A stretch of 64,000 bases of DNA from Deltaproteobacteria bacterium (GTDB lineage Bacteria; Myxococcota_A; Polyangia; JAAYKL01). The translations under genes were made by a program, and so were the position numbers. The notes beneath the pieces were generated by a model that was not told where the DNA came from, did not search any database, and was given only the letters and a program-made list of their open reading frames with translations. Position 1 is the first letter of the stretch, and each line of letters begins with the position of its first letter. The DNA is taken from assembly GCA_016935665.1 (NCBI GenBank), contig JAFGQN010000134.1:1-64000 (forward strand), in the 5' to 3' direction. Below are positions 61,057 through 64,000 of this stretch, piece by piece.

Positions 61057-63102
61057 ATGTCTACACTTGAACCATTGATGGAACGAAATTTTCTGGAGTA
61101 CGCGAGCTATGTGATTATGGATCGCGCCATTCCGGACTTGAGAGACGGCTGCAAACCGGTGCAGCGTCGTATTTTGCAAACCCTGTACAATATGGACGAT
61201 GGCAAATTCCACAAAGTGGCCAACGTCATCGGTGAAACCATGAAGCTGCATCCCCATGGCGACGCTTCCATTGGCGATGCCCTGGTGGTCATGGCCAACA
61301 AGGACTACTTCATCGAAAAGCAGGGAAACTTTGGAAATATTATTACGGGACACCCCGCAGCTGCCGCCAGGTATATTGAGTGTCGACTCACTCCTCTGGC
61401 CAAGGAAACGCTTTTTAATAAGGAATTGACCCAGTTTCAGGACAGCTACGACGGTCGAAAAAAAGAGCCCATCTTTTTGCCGGTAAAACTGCCGGTGCTG
61501 CTGATGCTGGGGATTGAGGGTATCGCAGTGGGCATGAGCACCAAAATTCTGCCCCACAATATGATTGAGCTGCTTCAGGCGCAAATCAATATCCTCAACT
61601 ATGAGCCCATTCAGATATTTCCCGATTTTCCAACGGGCGGAATGGTGGATATTTCTGAATATTCCGAAGGCAAAGGAAAAGTCCGAATTCGCGCAAAACT
61701 GGAATCCGATGGGGATAAGCGCATTGTTATTACCGAGATTCCATTTTCGACAACAACGGAAAGTGTGATTGCATCCATTGAAAGCGCGTCGCAAAAGAAA
61801 AAGATTAAAATTGCCAGTATCAGTGATTACACCACCGACAAAGTGGAAATCGAGATATTGTTGCCCCGCGGTGTGCACACCAATGAGGTGATCCCACAGT
61901 TGTATGCGTATACCAACTGCGAAGTATCGCTCACGTCCAACATAGTCACCATCAAGGACGGTCGTCCCATCAATGCCAGCGTCAATGAGATATTGCGCGT
62001 CTTGACCGATCGGCTGCGGGATCAGATTTGCGCGGAGCTGGAGCTGGAGCTCAAAAAGCTGCAAAACAAACAGCACTGGCTGACCCTGGAGCAGATTTTT
62101 ATTGAAAAGCGTGTGTATAAACGCATTGAAGAAGCTTCCACCGAAGCCCAGGTGGTTAGCGAGGTTTACGAAGGTATGAAGCCTTTCAGCAAGTATTTCG
62201 TGCGCGCCCTTGTGGATGATGACATTGAAAAACTGCTGGAAATCCGCATTCGCCGTATCTCTAAATACGATATCAACAAAAACCGCAAGCAGCTCAAGGA
62301 AGTGCAGGCGGGCATTGAGGAAGTGAATGCAAAACTGTCGTCACTGACCCAGACCACCATTGGCTATCTGAAGGATTTGATTTCCAAATATAAAGATGAG
62401 TATCCACGCAGAACCGAAATTCAAGCCTTCGACACCATCGAAAAGAAAGATGTGGCCAGACAGAATATTCGCGTGGGATACGATGCCAACACCGGGTTCT
62501 TTGGCAGTGAAATCAAAGAGTCTGAATACATTATTACCATGAGCGAGTACGACAGGGTGCTGTTCATCTGCAAAGACGGCAGTTATCGCATTGTGGGCCC
62601 CGAAGAAAAGATACTCATTCCCGGCAAGGTGATTTACTGGGAGCCTTTCGATGCCGAAAACGGGGTGAAGTTTACAGTGGTGTATCGCGATCAGAGCCGT
62701 ATCGCCTTTGCGAAAAAGGTTCACATTCACAAGTTTATCAAGGACAGAGAGTACGAACTCATTAAAGATAAAGCCGGTAAAATCGATTTGCTGCTTCCCG
62801 GAGATGCGCAAAACAAAATCAAAGTGCATTTTACGCCGGCCAAACGGCAGCGCGTCAGAGAAGCGGAATTTGATTTGGCGGAGCTGGAATTCATCGGTCC
62901 CCTGTCCAAAGGTCGCCGCGTCAATCCCAAGCCCATCAATCGCATTCAAAAGATGCGACTGGATACAGATCCGCCGGAAGAAGGCGACGAGGAGACAGAA
63001 ACCGTATCTGTCAAAACACCGGACCCTTCTAAAGGTGGTGGTTCCGGCTCCGGCAACTCCGGCGGCCCCATTGACAGCGGCGGGCAGCGAACGTTGTTTT
63101 AA
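61057..63102 (+). CDS. parC: DNA topoisomerase IV subunit A
   Basis: 681 residues. GyrA/ParC motifs: FLEYASYVIMDRAIPDLRDG, the HPHGDASIGDALV helix, catalytic Tyr in AAARYIECRL (about 107), and GIAVGMSTKILPHN. The C-terminal domain is a short beta-rich part plus a Ser/Gly-rich tail (SKGGGSGSGNSGGP) rather than six full GyrA blades. This family version, with Ala at the GyrA Ser83 position, is typical of Bacteroidetes and Chlamydia-type ParC. It forms the DNA-cleaving half of topoisomerase IV with the parE product encoded upstream. Confidence 0.93.
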   Translation: MSTLEPLMERNFLEYASYVIMDRAIPDLRDGCKPVQRRILQTLYNMDDGKFHKVANVIGETMKLHPHGDASIGDALVVMANKDYFIEKQGNFGNIITGHPAAAARYIECRLTPLAKETLFNKELTQFQDSYDGRKKEPIFLPVKLPVLLMLGIEGIAVGMSTKILPHNMIELLQAQINILNYEPIQIFPDFPTGGMVDISEYSEGKGKVRIRAKLESDGDKRIVITEIPFSTTTESVIASIESASQKKKIKIASISDYTTDKVEIEILLPRGVHTNEVIPQLYAYTNCEVSLTSNIVTIKDGRPINASVNEILRVLTDRLRDQICAELELELKKLQNKQHWLTLEQIFIEKRVYKRIEEASTEAQVVSEVYEGMKPFSKYFVRALVDDDIEKLLEIRIRRISKYDINKNRKQLKEVQAGIEEVNAKLSSLTQTTIGYLKDLISKYKDEYPRRTEIQAFDTIEKKDVARQNIRVGYDANTGFFGSEIKESEYIITMSEYDRVLFICKDGSYRIVGPEEKILIPGKVIYWEPFDAENGVKFTVVYRDQSRIAFAKKVHIHKFIKDREYELIKDKAGKIDLLLPGDAQNKIKVHFTPAKRQRVREAEFDLAELEFIGPLSKGRRVNPKPINRIQKMRLDTDPPEEGDEETETVSVKTPDPSKGGGSGSGNSGGPIDSGGQRTLF

Positions 63103-63112
63103 AATTCCGCCC

Positions 63113-63496
63113 TTATTTTGATTCGTCTATGATGGCGATCAATGTTTTCTCGACTTCTTCGGCGGCGGTGCGCAGTTCGCGGGAGTCGTTGAGACTGCTG
63201 AGCAGGGCCGTGGGTAAAATGGTGCCCAGCTTGACCTGTCCTTTTTCTTCCCACACCGAGATGCGGCAGGGCAGCACCATGTTCAAACTCATATCTGCAT
63301 TCAGCACCGCGGATGCTTTTTGAGGGTTGCACACTTCGAAAACACTCACCTCGTTTTCAAATGGGACCCCTTTGGTGTTGAGGGTTTCCTTAACGTCGTG
63401 GACGTGCAGAATCCCAAATTTATGTGTGGGGATAATATTGTACAGCGCGCTCACGGCGTCCTTAAACGATTTATTGGAATCGACGATATACTTCAT
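63113..63496 (-). CDS. DUF302-family protein
   Basis: 127 residues, GGAAGGTGAACC before the ATG. The sequence SFKDAVSALYNIIPTHKFGILHVHDVKETL, then VFEVCNPQKASAVL and LPCRISVWEEKGQVKLG, matches the DUF302 domain, a small alpha/beta protein implicated in sulfur or stress metabolism but with no assigned reaction. Cytosolic, no signal peptide. Convergent with parC; stops are 10 nt apart. Confidence 0.88.
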   Translation of the reverse strand: MKYIVDSNKSFKDAVSALYNIIPTHKFGILHVHDVKETLNTKGVPFENEVSVFEVCNPQKASAVLNADMSLNMVLPCRISVWEEKGQVKLGTILPTALLSSLNDSRELRTAAEEVEKTLIAIIDESK

Positions 63497-63576
63497 GGTT
63501 CACCTTCCCAATGTTTTTGAAAGTTGTCTGTTATCATTACTATGAGTCCCCTGCCGGCGCCAGGGTGTCGCAACAT

Positions 63577-64000
63577 TCAACCGGATGGTGACGATGGCGC
63601 ATCCAGCAGCTGGAAATACTCCCGGGTGAGCCGCAGAGCGGTCTGCAGATTGCGGCAGGCCCACGAACGACTCTTGCCAAAATTCTCCGCTACCTGGTCC
63701 AGCGTCAAATCTTCGTAAAAATACTGTTGAATCAACAGTTGCTGTCGCTCGGATAACGTAGCGATGGCATCGTTGAGCTTTGAGTAGTACTGCTTCTTTT
63801 CCACCACAGCTTCCGGTTCCAGGATGGATTCCGACGCCATTTGCTGGTCGGCTTCTGTACTGCAGGAGGTAATATAAATTCCCGCCAGTTCCTTTAACCG
63901 GTTGGACAGGCGGTGCACCGCTTCAACTTTATCTTTTGGCGGAGGAACTTGCTGTTCACAGCGCATCATCTCCTGAGATTTTTTTATAAAGGCAATCTGA
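63577..64000 (-). CDS. Sigma-70 family factor, FliA-like (5' partial)
   Basis: The frame is open past the window end (codons reading IAFIKKSQE before the Met at 63969), so the N-terminal regions lie outside. The visible part has region 4: LNDAIATLSERQQLLIQQYFYEDLTLDQVAENFGKSRSW and the recognition helix CRNLQTALRL, in the spacing typical of FliA/WhiG or other group-3 sigma factors. It may direct flagellar or another specialised regulon; class cannot be fixed from this part alone. Confidence 0.75.
   Translation of the reverse strand, partial: QIAFIKKSQEMMRCEQQVPPPKDKVEAVHRLSNRLKELAGIYITSCSTEADQQMASESILEPEAVVEKKQYYSKLNDAIATLSERQQLLIQQYFYEDLTLDQVAENFGKSRSWACRNLQTALRLTREYFQLLDAPSSPSG

Overview
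The window looks like a chromosomal segment of a Gram-negative deltaproteobacterial-type organism, most likely Myxococcota or a relative such as Bradymonadota. Many signal-peptidase-II lipoproteins carry Asp/Ser/Thr/Glu-rich spacers. There are myxobacterial Cys-rich CGN...EGCDDGN repeats, VCBS/FG-GAP propellers, a fibro-slime domain, right-handed beta-helix surface proteins, three sigma-54 enhancer-binding proteins, an ECF sigma/FecR operon and a roadblock protein paired with a ParA ATPase. The taxonomic call is inference. I recognised no rRNA, tRNA, CRISPR array or intact insertion sequence.

Layout: 1-6316 holds an EGF/metallophosphatase surface protein cut by the window start, a decayed quinone oxidoreductase, a propeller lipoprotein and an esterase lipoprotein. 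6317-8088 is AT-rich, with short or broken minus-strand reading frames and repeats upstream of a sigma-54 activator at 8104. 9248-17752 is mostly housekeeping: an RRM protein, a rhodanese lipoprotein, Lnt (which acylates the many lipoproteins), an esterase lipoprotein, a PpiC/HupE-UreJ pair and galT-galK. 17872-26481 has two beta-helix surface lipoproteins around a TPR membrane protein, facing an ECF sigma / FecR-TPR / outer-membrane operon. 26733-34990 has a GH5 mannanase-like lipoprotein, a Ca-type P-ATPase, a probable NlpC/P60-like enzyme, a frameshifted small gene and the ParA-roadblock pair. 35058-42468 has a VWA lipoprotein, a 41-bp tandem array, a fibro-slime lipoprotein, an OPT transporter with an overlapping partner and a DUF1842-like protein. 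42477-46134 is a sigma-54/TPR activator overlapping a DUF917 gene.

The most unusual part is 46486-56309. It contains an interrupted zinc-ribbon membrane gene, a DUF1232 protein, two tandem paralogues that look like ABBA aromatic prenyltransferases fused to a protochlorophyllide-reductase-C-like helical domain, a divergent ceramidase-like membrane protein, a beta-helix lipoprotein, and a run of three paralogous zinc-ribbon proteins with a repeated aromatic-Pro-aromatic core. The latter two sets are my best candidates for undescribed systems.

The right end carries a histidine kinase converging on an NtrC-type regulator, topoisomerase IV (parE-parC of the Bacteroidetes/Chlamydia-like short type), a DUF302 protein, and a FliA-like sigma factor cut by the window end. 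All family assignments are from motifs read by eye, with no database search.
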